This document shows positions 10,537 to 22,911 of a DNA stretch of 64,000 nt, in pieces. The DNA comes from Xestospongia bergquistia. Lineage: Eukaryota > Porifera > Demospongiae > Haplosclerida > Petrosiidae. Under the pieces are notes generated by a model. The model did not search any database. It worked only from the letters and a program-made list of their open reading frames with translations, and was not told where the DNA came from. The DNA lies in contig OZ014418.1 in the NCBI GenBank assembly GCA_963965975.1, forward strand, positions 5,840,775 to 5,904,774. Reading direction: 5' to 3'. Each line of letters opens with the position of its first letter. The stretch's first letter is position 1. Both the position numbers and the translations under genes were made by a program.

Positions 10537-13500
10537 GTATCATACTATTAGAGTAATTGGTGCTGTAACTATTATTAGTCATATTGCACACAAAAGATAT
10601 GTTATATTACATGTATATTATATGTATCATACATGTGCATTACATGTGTATTACATGTATATTACATGTGTATTACATGTATATCATAGGTGCATTACAT
10701 GTATATCACATGTGTATTACATGTATATCATAGGTGCATTACATGTATATTACATGTGTATTACATGTTTATTACATGTATATCACAGGTGCATTACATG
10801 TATATCATAGGTGCAATACATGTGTATTACATGTGTATTACGTGTGTATTACATTTTTATTACATGTATATCACATGTATATTACATGTGTATTATATGT
10901 ATATTATGTGTATAGAAAAGAACATATTTCCTAAACAAGGTTAATCATCTTGTAATTGTTTTGGAAGATACTGAATTCATAATAACACTGACTTGAGCTA
11001 CAAAGGTTATACATTTAGCAGCAGTGTCTATGGAAGGCTATAGCTATAGAATATTAAAAGCAGAGAAGCAAGCTGTCAAGAAGCTTTCAAACATGATCAC
11101 CCATACCTATCATTGTAGTGCTCACAGTTAGTGTTAATGAAATTCATTGGTTGGTATATGCATGAGATTTATCTCTTTTGATCATCGCATGCAACAATAC
11201 AATAAAATGATGACACAAAGATAGTTGTATATATATTACCTGTGATCATGTGACTGCTTGGCAGTAAAATGAAGTAAATGAAGTCAAGTTAATATCAGTC
11301 CAATACAAAAAATGCAAACAATATAGTAGAAATGACAGTTCTATTATCATAATAACGCAGCCACATGCAGAAATAAATGGCACAATAGTTATAAGGTATC
11401 TCTTAATTAGATTAATTTGTATACATTCTGATTGTTATTTCCTTGAAGCAATTTGGTGATAGAATTATCATAATATCTTGATATGATATTGAAGTACTCC
11501 TTCTAGAACCAAAAGAAAAAACAAGATAATTTGACTATTATCTTAATTTTTGATTTTCTACTTTAGCGATACTTTCTTTCTGACTAAATTAAAAGCTTAT
11601 AAGTAAGGTTGTTATAATTTCAGGCCACAGTGTGCATTGACAACCTGTGGCAGCCATTTTTTTCTGTGCCATCCTTAAACACTATTGTGATTTAAAATTA
11701 TAAGATCATCTTCCAAAACTATTATGGGACAAAGTTTTAAAACACAATGATTTGACATATGATATATGATGAGGTTATGCTTCCTTAGAGATCAGACAAC
11801 AGTATCAAAGAAGACACCTTTATCTCCACAAAGACTACAACAGGTAGAGAAGGATCTCTTACTTGACTTTAATACAGTTACACACATGCTCTAGTCTGTA
11901 TGTTAAATACTTATTATCCTCTCTATATCACTGTACATGTATGTATACTTACTTCATATTATCTAGGCTTCATCATTATTAGAACAGGTCATGTCCAGTT
12001 GTAGTAGTACCAGTGAGCAGTGATATGTCTTGTACATTTTTTGATGAGATGACAAAAGTGGTAACAAAAGGAAAATTACACAATGACTTCTTAGTAAGAA
12101 ATGAAGAATAAACGTAACTGTAGCTGACCATATATGCTTACAATATATTGTACTATGCTCATGGTTACTTTCTTAATAAGATCACTTACGTGAGTTTGTA
12201 ACTGTTAAATTTCAAGACCTCTATGTCATTGAGTCTTCTGATAAAGTTGAAAGGTACATTATAGACAGATTCTAATAGACCACTTTAAATTAAGTTCAAT
12301 GACATTCAGTCAATTGGTAGGCTTGATTTTGTTATCATATTTCCTAAAAGTATAGGTATGTAATCTATGTAGTGGTATCATTATAATACATTATATGATA
12401 GTATAATGCCATTCTGAGTATCTCTGTATTGGACATATTAATGTAATGACTGTACTTTACTTTGTATGTGGCAAAATTATTTTTATTGTGATCTATAATT
12501 TCATAATTGTTTGGTTCTAGTGATAATGGAATACCTACAGAGTTATCATATGATCTTGATACAACAATGCATGATGGAGAAGATTCTATTGCTATGAACA
12601 TATTGCCAATGTTAACATCATCTATTTGGAAAGAGAATACCAGGTACATATCATACTTCACTCTTAGTCAGTGATACACACATGGTATCTTAGGGTATGA
12701 AAATGATATTTAAATGATTATATCATATAATGCATATCTTGTTTATGTAGTTCTGGTGACATTCGATGTTTACCTGCTCATTTTAAACTTTTATGATCTT
12801 GTGAACAAGCTCTTAGTGGAGGACTCTCAGAAATCGATGTGTTATTAGGTATGAAATATTATAGATAATTGTCCTCCATAAGTTTAAGACATCCTCCATG
12901 TTTGTTCCATTAATAAGTTAGACTTTTGATGGATAATTTGATGTCAATCTTGAGGAAACATCAGTACAATTTTCTTTGTCCACTATTAAGGAGTCTTACT
13001 ATTGTATACATGCAGTGTTGTTCATGTAAATTTGATCAACTATATTTCATTGTTAGGCTGTCCTGTTGTTCTTTGTAGTGCTGCTAAACTAGATCTTGAG
13101 TCATTTCATGATCTACCTATGGTACAAAAACAGTATATATGTGCCTCATTGTTTCATTGTCTTAACTGGTTTAGAGAACTGGTACGTTCTACTAACACAA
13201 TGTACATATATGCCTATTATATTATTTCTGTCCATGTATGTGTATAACCTATTCATTGGTCTCTCTATCTATCAATCCATACGTACATGCATATATACAT
13301 GGGTTTTTATGACAACTAACAGTGTTTAGGATTTAAAGGAATCATGTTATAATAATAATAATATACCTTTTTTCTGTTATATTATAATATATATATTGTA
13401 CTATAGGTGTCCTCTTTTGCTGGGGAAGAAGACAATGAAATGAAAGGCAAAGTTCTTCTCAGACTAAAGAACATAATAGAATTACAGGACCAATTACAAG

Positions 13501-16500
13501 GATGTTTATCAGGTGACTGTATTCTAATATAGTAACAGTATATTATTAATATCTACATTACAGTCACTAGTAGTCCTATACCAACTATGGAAGGATATCA
13601 AGTAAAGACTTCCTCTAAGAAGTCCAGCAAGTAATGTGTATTGTTAATAGAATGTGGGTGGGTATCTGTAGTATTATACTGTAGATCTGGTAATAAAACA
13701 GCTATAGGAGCAGATCAGACTGTGATTGTGACACAAAGCTTTAATAAGGTAAGTACCAACATTGCAATATAGCAAGTGTACATATGTGAATCAATGTTGT
13801 TGAAGTTGACTCTCTGATCAAGTATTATTAATGCATACCTATTAATAATATATATTTCCTTGTGTATAATACATGATATACGATATATCTTTGCTTGTTT
13901 TATTACATTTCATAGGATGCTGATACCACACTTAACAAAACTTCAAAGGGAGGCACCAGTACTGTTATAGATAAAACCACATCTCAGGTAATTAAATTCA
14001 CACAATATCAAGTAATTATTATTGCTATGTGTAGGACATTGGATATATCTGCTTATCTGGCACTAACATATGGTCCACTAACTAAATCAATTCTTGATAC
14101 AAATATGCAATCAAGGGAGTCTGTAGAACTATATTTACAACCTCCTGAACTCCTGTTTCTTTTTGAAAATTTGAAGAACAGATTACACAAGAGAGATCAT
14201 GTTAGTATATACCAGTAATACTTGTAGTTTTCTGTACATGTACATACATGTGTGTTTATATGTATGTGTGTGTGTGCATGCTAAATGTTTCATTTATAAT
14301 AACGCTTCATCAATGTTGCTGTAGATCATGTGATAATTGATTTGTATTGCTTTAGAATGTTGAAAGACGAGGTATTCATGAGAAGCCATTTATAGAAATG
14401 TTTGTGCAAAAACTACTCTGTGGTTTATGTAATCATTTAGAAAATATAAGCAAGGTACACTTTATAATAGTAGTTATATATAAGGCACTGTGTAAAATAG
14501 GATGACTTTGATAGCTCAGAAAACAGCTTATTTGTTGATTCTTGTGTGCAGTCTATTTATGAAGTGTTAGCTTCTTTTTTCAGTCTGTGAGTTGATTCTC
14601 TTTAGGTTGGGTTTGATCTAATTTCCTCTCTCTCTCTCTCTCTCTCAATCTTTCTTCAGAAGTATTGATGAAGACTTGCTAACAAATGGACTAAGAGTAA
14701 TATCAGATCGTTCTCTTCAAACATGTAGTCAAGATATAATAGAAGACAGAACACGTCTAGCTCAGTATGTACTTATATAGTTCAATTTACTATTTTTAAC
14801 TTATCCTTGTGTACTACTATTGTGTTCACTCTTTGGCATGGCTATATATACATGTATGCATGTATATAATAGCTATTATATCCCACATCAAAACATCCAT
14901 TCATAATACATTAATATGCTCTATACTGTAGTATTATCTACTTTCAATATCCTTAGGAATGCTATGGAATATTTTGAAGGCTATTTCCTTAAAATACCTA
15001 ATTTGCAATGTGCAGCTGCTGTTGGTAAATTATATGTTGCCTTAGCAACCAGTACACAAATAAACGAACTGAAAAACATTACCAGTTAGTTTTATGAAAC
15101 TAATATAATGTGAAATGATAATGTTGTAGGCTCATTTTGTGAACGACTATTGAAGAAAGATTGGAGAGATTTGGAAAACATTGTCAATAAAAGTGATGCA
15201 CTTGAACTCATAATAAGGTACTATATTAGTTAATAGGATGGATAGAGAGATGGGTGGGTTAGTGGTATATGTGTTAAAACAGACATACAACATGCTTTAA
15301 GTTATATGTCTTCATATTATATTGTAGGTATTATATTGAGTGGTCAGATAATCCTATAGATGTGGTTGAAGAACTTTGTGGTAATGTTATACCTGAACTA
15401 CTGGGAGATGAACCTTTAAATCAGTCCACTATATTTCCCACTCTCAACTTGTAAGTATATTTTATATGTGACTTGATTTGAGACAATCAGATGGTTTTAA
15501 ATGAATGGTTTACATGTTAGTGCTATGAAAATATTTTGTATTGGGAATTCTGATCATATACCTCAATAGATTCTAGTTTAGTTTGAATTTCTTTGAAGCT
15601 ATAGTTGAAAGTGTATACTACAAGATGTCTATGATGTGTAGTTTCCTGATCTAGGGCACATGTATGACTTAGTTTTATTGCATCTTATTTTAATAGAGCC
15701 ACTTTTCCCTGTTATTTCCGTTGTATGTTATGTGCTGTAAATAGTTATATTAAGACATCTACTTCATCTACTACTGATGATATACAGGTACAGTGTATCT
15801 ATATTAATAGTGTTATTATCCCATGCTATTATATAGGAGATGGTGATAGTGTTGATGAAACTGGATCGTTGTAGTAAAGTTATGTTCATACTGATGAATC
15901 TAGTTAAGGCAAGAATGTGAAACATTATAATATATACATTTTTATTTCTTGTTTGTTAGTCTTTTGATACAAAACCTGTTTTGTCTGCTGCTTTGAAATA
16001 TGGCAAGGTATTTGCTGACATCTTCTCAAAAAGTGGATTACCACTACTTGATAATTTCTTTAAAACAAGAAAGGTTTATTGTATTTAATCCCTCATTATT
16101 AATGCAATTCATATTATTATAGGGTGAGGTAGTGTCTGTATTAAAGAGTCTACAGAAGGCAACACGTTGCTTACAACATTATTGTGGTCATTCAAAAGTG
16201 GCTAAAAATGTAGCTCTTACTACTCATGTACCTCAGCTCAAACTAAGACATTAGTATTTCAAGTTAAGGTATATCAATGAATAGTGTGTTATGCAGGATA
16301 ATAGTTTGTATTACAGGAACTTCTCATTAATCATGAATGTGTGGAAGCATTTTGGATGGGTAATTTAAAGAATCGAAATATACAGGTATGTTAGATATAT
16401 CAATAATTGGGTGTGGTGTGATTATATTCTATGATAATAATAACTATCATAACAGTTATGATAGACAGTTATGATAGTTCTTGCTGTAATGTCTAATGTT

Positions 16501-17028
16501 TGAATGTAAAAAGGGCGAGGAAATTTTAACACAAGTATCTAGTGCATCTACAGATAGCCAACCAGTGGGTGGTGAAGATAGAGAAGTAAGATTGTTATCA
16601 TTATGAAACATAATGCTTGTTTGAAGTAAATCTGTAGCATTCTTATATCAGCAGATATTCTGTTTATGTAGCAGGTAGTCCTATAATTTTTGAGTTATTT
16701 GTGTACACTCACATCATTATAAAAGGGAAATAAAACAAATAGACTTTGCTAAAATTGTAGAGTGGGAATTGAGATGCTAGATACATAATTAATCACAGCC
16801 AGTAGAGGTGTGTTTATTGTATTGTGACAGGAAATCTACTGAGATCACTGATAGCTAATTAATCTTGCTGCCTCTGTGTTGATCTCTGTGTGTTACCTGA
16901 AAAAATACTTTAGATGACTACAACTAAAGTATCTGTATTACAGTAACAGCAAGAATTTTTTCTCTTTATAGAGTGTAAGTACTGCTCCAGAGGAAGATGA
17001 AGTAATGGACTTAACCATTGACTCATAA
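10537..17028 (+). pseudogene. FANCD2: FANCD2 3' half, copy A (pseudogene)
   Basis: About 24 exons encode the C-terminal half of Fanconi anaemia protein D2, the nuclear DNA crosslink-repair protein that is monoubiquitinated and clamps DNA with FANCI. Recognisable blocks are VIGAVTIISH (10,537-10,596), LEQVMSS, HDGEDSIA, CPVVLCSAAKLD, LNWFREL (ends 13,181), MKGKVLLRLKNIIELQ, LQPPELLF (14,035-14,199), CNHLENISK, LKYGKVFADIF, QHYCGHSK, FWMGNLKNRNIQ and an acidic end stopping at 17,028. Lesions: the first donor is AT instead of GT (10,597), a 7-base insertion near 12,012, an arginine codon turned to TGA at 12,794, and a 7-base deletion near 16,243. The N-terminal half is absent. Family identity rests on remembered human FANCD2. 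Confidence 0.85.
10588..10915. repeat. 11-bp minisatellite in FANCD2 intron (copy A)
   Basis: Roughly thirty units of ACATGTRTATY, alternating ATTACATGTAT with ATCACATGTGT. The period of 11 is not a multiple of three and the unit has no in-phase stop, so all three forward frames are open and give meaningless Y/I/T/C/H/V-rich peptides. It lies just after the first FANCD2 exon. Confidence 0.95.
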
Positions 17029-17414
17029 CATTGAATAAGTTTACTTTCTTGTTTTCTACATCTACAAATGCACTTACTTGTACATCATAAGTTGCATTAA
17101 CCTCTAAATGTACAGTATACTAGGATATGTGCTCACATTGTTTGTAAAATTACTCATCAGTAGATTTTGACTGGCTTTATAGCATGCACTTTTTCATTAC
17201 TGTTCTGCTGCCATTGGACCTTTTAAATCATCTCAATGTATCACTGTATTGAAGCTATATAGGTTCTTATAGCTCAACCTTGTTATTACACATAAAGTTT
17301 AGTTGATATATTATAAAAAGTGCCAAAATATGTTTAATAGCAAATAATGTGTGCTTTAAATAAAATAAGACATATTATGTATTTATAACATTGTGAATTC
17401 CACAGTTAATAATA
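17029..17414. other. Convergent intergenic region FANCD2/PAQR
   Basis: 3' flanks of the FANCD2 copy (+) and the PAQR gene (-). An AATAAA near 17,358 on the plus strand could be the former FANCD2 polyadenylation signal. Nearly identical sequence lies at 53,905-54,290. Confidence 0.5.
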
Positions 17415-18371
17415 TTATTCAGATTTTAGTTTTGATGCATTCCTAATAGCTACACCAGTCACAAGAATGGTGTATAGAAACAGTACTGCAATAAAAGGAA
17501 TAATGACACTTTCTACACTGGGCATACAATATTCTTCTTGTTCAAAAGCAGATCTTCTTATGGAGGCCCCAATAGGCATGAAATAATAAATAATACTAGT
17601 CTTAATAACTGCAAAAATGTGAAAAAACTGATGACTCTGAAAATAGTAATCACATCTACCTGGAAAACACCTTTCAGGAAATTTTGTTATAAAGAAAAGC
17701 ACCATTATTGCAGTAAAGAAAATAGACAAGAATTGAAGATGTAGAGTTTCATAGACACAATCATTGCCAGTAAATATACAAATTTTTACACGTAAAAGAA
17801 AAGGAAATGCTCCCACAATATAAATAGGAATAAATCCAATTACACGATAAACATAACCATTATTCTCCTTGAATCGTGACAGTGAGCACATCAATAAAGC
17901 AAACCCAGCCAACATCATATACGTTATGACAAAAACCCATTTGTACTCATAGATACTGACCCCAAGTGGTCTTTCATAGAAGTAATAAGCCATACTGAGT
18001 CCAAATGCATGCAGAGTGATACCAGTGTAGTCAACCATTAATAGTATATGTAACCAAGTAAGCGATTTGTTTGCAAATCCATGAGCTATACTGGAACCAA
18101 GGACAAAAAGACATCCTCCAATCCATACAATGAGAAATGGATACCAGAAAGGGTCAGAAAAATCCAGTTGATATGATTTAAAGTAGAACCATATCAGCCA
18201 CATCCAAAAGGTAACAAAATGAGTCCAAAAATTTCCCCATTCGTTGTGGACAACAAAGATATATTTGATGCACTTCCATGTCGAAATATTGACTGGTCGA
18301 TAGCCAGTATAGATGTAGGGCTCCCTAAAATCACTTGGTACTTCACTAGCATTGAGAAGATTTGATGACAT
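17415..18371 (-). CDS. PAQR-family seven-TM receptor (membrane progestin receptor-like), copy A
   Basis: Single-exon gene of 318 codons. The ATG at 18,371 is chosen because the frame upstream of it starts only with TTG. The N-terminus has SEVPSDFREPYIYTGYRP, a hallmark of the mPR branch of the progestin and adipoQ receptors. Five metal-site residues expected in PAQR proteins are visible: Ser93 and His97 (GSSIAH), Asp114 (MVDYTG), and His247 and His251 (SHQFFH). Seven or eight hydrophobic spans follow, with a short basic tail. In the family such proteins are plasma-membrane receptors for steroids or lipid-modifying ceramidase-like enzymes; the ligand here is unknown. It converges on the FANCD2 pseudogene and is nearly identical to 54,291-55,250. 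Confidence 0.9.
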   Translation of the reverse strand: MSSNLLNASEVPSDFREPYIYTGYRPVNISTWKCIKYIFVVHNEWGNFWTHFVTFWMWLIWFYFKSYQLDFSDPFWYPFLIVWIGGCLFVLGSSIAHGFANKSLTWLHILLMVDYTGITLHAFGLSMAYYFYERPLGVSIYEYKWVFVITYMMLAGFALLMCSLSRFKENNGYVYRVIGFIPIYIVGAFPFLLRVKICIFTGNDCVYETLHLQFLSIFFTAIMVLFFITKFPERCFPGRCDYYFQSHQFFHIFAVIKTSIIYYFMPIGASIRRSAFEQEEYCMPSVESVIIPFIAVLFLYTILVTGVAIRNASKLKSE

Positions 18372-18603
18372 TGTCAATCCAAACTTGCATTTACAGAGCA
18401 GCCCTGATGACTAGACCGGAAGCCTACAAAAATTTTTCAACATTATTCATATCAAAATAGATTAACATTTTTAGCCTACGATCAGTTATTGGACTGTCTG
18501 AGCTAAAATAATGATTTGTATGTTTTATATTGGTATTGACAGCTACAAAAATTATACTTTTAATCATTTCAGTATGATATGTTACAAAATGTTTTCATCA
18601 TGA
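18372..18603. promoter_or_regulatory. PAQR 5' flank, copy A
   Basis: Separates the divergently aged PAQR and Ig genes, both on the minus strand. The first 110 bases, containing GACTAGACCGGAAGCC, are shared with 55,251-55,350 and partly with the broken PAQR at 58,587-58,660, so they probably hold the PAQR leader and promoter. No TATA box is obvious. Confidence 0.4.
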
Positions 18604-19787
18604 TCACTTGATATCAGGAATCTCATAGAGATGATTATCTGTCTTTAATGGAGTATCTCTTATGTTAAAACCCTTACTGACATCTAATATAGATGTGTAG
18701 TGCTCATTATCTTCTGACCTAATATTGTAATAATAATAATAATATTATTATAACAAGATATGATGATGTAGTTGGGAGGGCCAGGAATATCAACTGATCT
18801 AGATCTGTTGACATTCGGATCCTTGCTCTCCAAAGTAAGATGATATAATGTCATAACTGTTATGAAAGTACATATATACTAGTATATATAGTACTTTCAT
18901 AACTGTTGCAACATTATATCTTCATTGTTTCATATACAGTAATCATCTTCATTGTTTCTATTACCAGTGTCTCTGTTATATAGTACACATTATCACATAT
19001 TATATGGTATAATACCTAGGATTATAAGTCAGTTTTTCCTTATTTTTTTTGGCTTGAAGACAAACTGCAATGATGATAATAATTAATACAATACAAACAA
19101 TGATGAACACAACACTAATAGCAAGAGCTGCAATAAAAGTCGTAATTCTAACAGTACTACTACTACTGGTAGTAGATGTTGGAAGACAAGATAGACCAAT
19201 ACTTGTATCAGAAATATCACCAATTTCTATTAATAAAAAATATAATTATAAATGTGACTACTATATTACTACCTGAAGCATTCTGGACTTGTACATGTAA
19301 AGAGAATGTTATACTATCATTTGTCCCAACATTATTGCTGGCAATGCATTGGTAGATACTATCATCTTCTACTGATATGTTACATATTTGAAGAATTGAC
19401 TTGTTAAAATGAATACCACCATATCGGACAACCTCAGAATATACATGAGCAACAGTATTTGAAGTTGATGAGGAGAGGTCAGAGAAATTAGCAACATCAT
19501 TACGAGACCACACAATGGAAGACAGAGGTTGGCCATAAGCAGCACAGATTATTTCAACTGTGCTACCTTTAGGGACAGTGGAATTTGTTGGAGGACGTAC
19601 CACAATATTTGGAGGCTCTGACAAAATACTACAATATTACCAATCAAATATTTACATATACAAACCTTGAATGTTTTGAGTAACAGCAAGATAAAAGGTG
19701 GCTGATTTATCAGCAATACCATGTCCAGCGACTCCATTCTCAGCTACACAAGTGTACTGATCAGTGTGATTTACTTGTAAAGAACAT
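18604..19787 (-). pseudogene. Ig-domain membrane protein, copy A (5'-truncated)
   Basis: Compared with the complete gene at 55,477-56,995, this copy lacks the signal-peptide exon and most of the first Ig domain; homology stops at 19,787 inside the exon for Ig domain 1. The second Ig domain (exon ending near 19,273, with CAAYGQPLSSIVW and YQCIASNNVG), the TM exon and the cytoplasmic-tail exon are present. The tail ends three codons early because AAG CGA became AAG TGA (stop 18,604-18,606). The coding parts that remain look open, but without a signal peptide it is unlikely to be surface expressed. Confidence 0.8.
18842..18920. repeat. Short fold-back element (MITE-like) in Ig gene
   Basis: Imperfect inverted repeat of about 39-base arms beginning GATATAATGTCATAACTG and ending with its reverse complement, centred on CATATATACTAGTATATATAG. 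It recurs at about 38,012-38,095 and 55,727-55,812 in the same intron of the other Ig copies. Confidence 0.75.
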
Positions 19788-20082
19788 AAAGGAACCTTGT
19801 AGTACACACCCACACAAATATTATACATCTTTACAACATGAGTCAGCTAACACCATATAGTATATTTGACAGGCATATTGTATTACTTGACTAGTACTAC
19901 GAAAGTATGCTTATAGACTATAGTGAAAGTTATATTGTGCAATAAATAAAATGAACACTTATTGTATGTTAGTATATTTATAAATACAATATCATGTGAC
20001 TTAAAACATTATAAAATGTCCCTAATGTTGTTGTAATTGTTACTCAATAAAATATTAGAGATTTATCATTTTAGAATTCAGT
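19788..20082 (+). promoter_or_regulatory. Duplication junction and POT 5' flank
   Basis: Right of 19,787 the Ig homology ends and unrelated DNA begins; from about 19,975 it becomes the conserved POT upstream flank (AAATACAATATCATGTGACT, then AATAAAATATTAGAG). This is a breakpoint between two duplicated units. Confidence 0.55.
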
Positions 20083-21500
20083 ATGAATACTAGAAGAGTT
20101 TGTTCTTATCCAGTACTATGTATTAAATCTAAAGGAGCTATCTTGATGATTTGGGTGTCCATAGCAGTATATATCTACTTGTCTTGTGTTGATCCCATCT
20201 ATTATGAAATCAATCAGGCTCACTATAATCAGAATTCTCTTTCTAAATACTTGATTTTAATATTTGAAATTTCCTAACCACTATTTGGATGGAATGCTGA
20301 TGCATTGATTGGATGATATAGAGCTATTTTATATGGACTTTATTCTTTAATAATAGGATATTTATTTCTTACAGGATCTGTTATTGCTTATGAAATTAAC
20401 CTATTGGTCTCACAAATATTTCTTTATACATGCAATGCTTTCAATTCACTTAGTAAAGCTGCTATATATGCTGATATATGCTTCCTTTCATTACTGATCA
20501 AATGATAGGATCATCTGGTGATGAGCTTAGTACTGCAGTACATTGGTGGTATTGGAGTTTGCTATTTCCTTTTATGGTACTAATAGATTTTGTTTGTGCA
20601 TTAAAAAATATCCTCTTGTGACATCTCTATTAATGTTGATTGTCATATCATTCTCTGGTCTAGCTATTGCTCTCTCTAGTCTGTTTCTTGGTCAAACTGG
20701 CTCAATATGACACCTTAGATCACTAACCCTATAAACATATTGCTAAAGTACTCAACTATGCTATATAGAAAGAACAAGTACCCTAAGAATTGTAGTGCCC
20801 TCACCTACTGAGAACAGGCTGTCTCTTCACGACTTGACCTAGATAATGATAAATATGGTTGTCCTTTCTCAGAAGAGGAAATGGAGATTGAGATTAATAC
20901 CAGTCAATTTCACATGTTCAATGATAGGAACAGCTTCACATGTGACTAATTACAACTAGATCGCATGACAGTTAAGCATGATAGTATTTTTGTATGTTTC
21001 TTTAATGATGAGTACAGATTAGTTCACCTAAACACAACTTTTGGAATTCCATTATATCATTTCATTATAAGACCACTTATAAAGAAAACTACCAAATATA
21101 CTCCAAGTATGTTGACAGTAATTGGAGCTGGTTTATTTATTCAAGTTTTAGGACCTGTAGGTATGGTAGTAATAGAGACTATAGGTCACCTCCAAACTCC
21201 TAATGTCGCATGTATGTTTAATGATATCGTCAATAAGGTTATGTCTCTTAATTATTGCTGGACTATGGTACTATTAATGCTATGAGCAGTTGGATTGTTT
21301 TTTGTGTGATAGTCCTTTTTGAATTTATCATTGCTCAATCTCCTCATGAAATGAAAGGACTTTTATTTGGACTTTGGTTTGCATTTGATGGTATGCTAAA
21401 CTGATTGGATATAATCTCTGTTGTCCTTTTCAGTTCCTTTCTCAATCCATTCCTATAAGTTGTGGTTTCTATTACTACCTCACTTACTATTACTACTTCA
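20083..21500 (+). pseudogene. POT-like pseudogene 6
   Basis: Starts with ATGAATACTAGAAGAGTTTG. The frame breaks after 64 codons (frameshift before the GWNADA block), with further stops in the LTYWEQD region and the C-terminal TMs; a 106-codon open piece lies at 20,965-21,285. Homology is replaced near 21,500 by the 11-bp minisatellite, so the last TM and tail are missing here. Confidence 0.85.
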
Positions 21501-21509
21501 TTACCTATT

Positions 21510-21735
21510 TATTACATGTATATCACAGGTGTATTATATGTATATTACATGTGTATTACATTTTTATTACATGTATATCACATGTGTATTACATGTGTAT
21601 CACATGTATATTAGATGTGTATCACATGTGTATTACATGTATATCACAGGTGTATTTCATGTATATTACATGTGTATTACATGTATATTGCATGTGTGTT
21701 ACATGTATATCACAGGTGTATTACATGTATATAGC
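21510..21735. repeat. 11-bp minisatellite inside POT pseudogene
   Basis: About twenty units of the ACATGTRTATY minisatellite, identical in type to the FANCD2-intron arrays but here sandwiched between two pieces of POT 3' sequence. This is the only array not beside a FANCD2 exon. Confidence 0.93.
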
Positions 21736-21890
21736 TAAACTCATTGGATAAAACCTTTTTTCTTCTTTTTTGTTACCTCCTCAATCCATTCTTATAAGTT
21801 GTGGTTTCTATTACTACCTCACTCAGATTCTCCTTACCTCTCTTGTGTTCATTATCTTTCTCATTTTGTCTAAGCATTGCGTATCTCAAC
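21736..21890 (+). pseudogene. POT-like C-terminal fragment
   Basis: Encodes remnants of IGYNL, ISCGFYYYLTQ and LVFIIFLILSKHC with one stop, resembling the end of pseudogene 3 (4,115-4,250) more than that of the intact genes. Confidence 0.75.
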
Positions 21891-22911
21891 AATATTAATC
21901 CTTTATGTCTTACATCATAGCAACAGTTTTCGCAATAGATATCATTTTTAATTTAAATTTAATGAGTAAATGTAATCAAATCATTGGACTATTAGTCTTC
22001 ACTTACATAGAAATGTAACAGGATGTCTTGTCTGTTGCATTATATAAAGGCAACAAGTAACTAACTATGGCTACCTTTGTTCATGAGGTTATAGACACCA
22101 ATCTTAAAATTTTAACTTGCTTTGAACTATGTAAGTATGCTTTATTTAGCAAGAGAAAAATTCTTAATGATAAACAAACAGTTGTACATAATATAAAGAA
22201 TCAAAAATATGACATAGTGACTTATAATGACCTGTATAATATGAATATTACTACTTTTATAATAAATAGTTCACTAGTAATAGGAACAATTTATGTTAGA
22301 CTGTTTACTAATATGATAACCACGTGACTTTCATCTTTAACAATTGTTTATAAATTGTTGCACCTAACTGAAAGTCAGATATGAAAAGATATAACACTAA
22401 CTATTGGACCAAAAATAACAGTCAATTATCACTACTTTATGTACTCTAATTCATACACACATATTAATTGTTTTTTCTCAAAAGCAAGGACAAAAGTATT
22501 TCTAATTATCTTAACTGATGAAAAGTCTTAGGCAGAGATGCAGTAGAAAGGACGTTACAGACTTTTCAATAATTCTTATAATGAAAGTTACATAAACATA
22601 GGTGTGGCTACCTCAATTTCAAGAGTAAGCACTATCTCACTACCTTATTGGAGGGTGAATTTAATAATCTAGGGTTTTGAGTTTGTTTGCTCTGTCTGAA
22701 AATGACATCATATTTATCAAGCTATAATGCAACAACTCAATGTATCGATGTTCTTGATCAATTTGATTACTTCAACTTTATAATAACTAAGACAAAGAAT
22801 ATCATTACATGTTAGTATGTTTATAAATACAATAGTTAAGTTATCATCATGTGACTCACAATAATTATCCTTAAAATGAGCTTTGTCATTTTCAAGCATA
22901 AAGAATTTGTA
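21891..22911. other. POT upstream region with a repeated unknown block
   Basis: Bases 21,895-22,380 are a third copy of the block at 4,260 and 8,575. Here an 86-codon frame (22,067-22,327) beginning MATFVHEVIDTNLK is open; it has a good splice-donor-like GTAAGTATG inside and is broken in the other copies. No family is recognised. Bases 22,490-22,740 repeat the start of the window. Bases 22,800-22,911 are the conserved POT 5' flank that ends with the ATG of the next gene. Confidence 0.45.

Noticed and set aside
10588..10915. Possible CRISPR-like array
   Set aside because: The units are contiguous 11-base repeats with no unique spacers, in a eukaryotic intron.
10588..10944. Three overlapping plus-strand frames rich in MYITCVLHVYY-type repeats, also at 21,421-21,751, 25,043-25,265, 45,650-46,405 and 47,449-47,798
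   Set aside because: These are translations of the 11-bp minisatellite. The period is not a multiple of three, so all frames are open and give the same periodic peptide; they lie in introns.
12365..12661. 98-codon minus-strand frame
   Set aside because: It is antisense to a FANCD2 exon (12,521-12,643) and its intron; no family similarity.
14625..14646. CT-rich tract, also near 36,718-36,750 and 51,446-51,490
   Set aside because: A microsatellite forming the polypyrimidine tract of a FANCD2 intron; it differs in length between copies but is not unusual.
17538..17744. 68-codon plus-strand frame, repeated at 54,414-54,620
   Set aside because: Antisense shadow of the PAQR coding region.
19070..19276. 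Plus-strand frames over the Ig genes (also 38,246-38,452 and 55,964-56,248)
   Set aside because: They are antisense to the TM exon of the Ig genes, which carries the real protein features.
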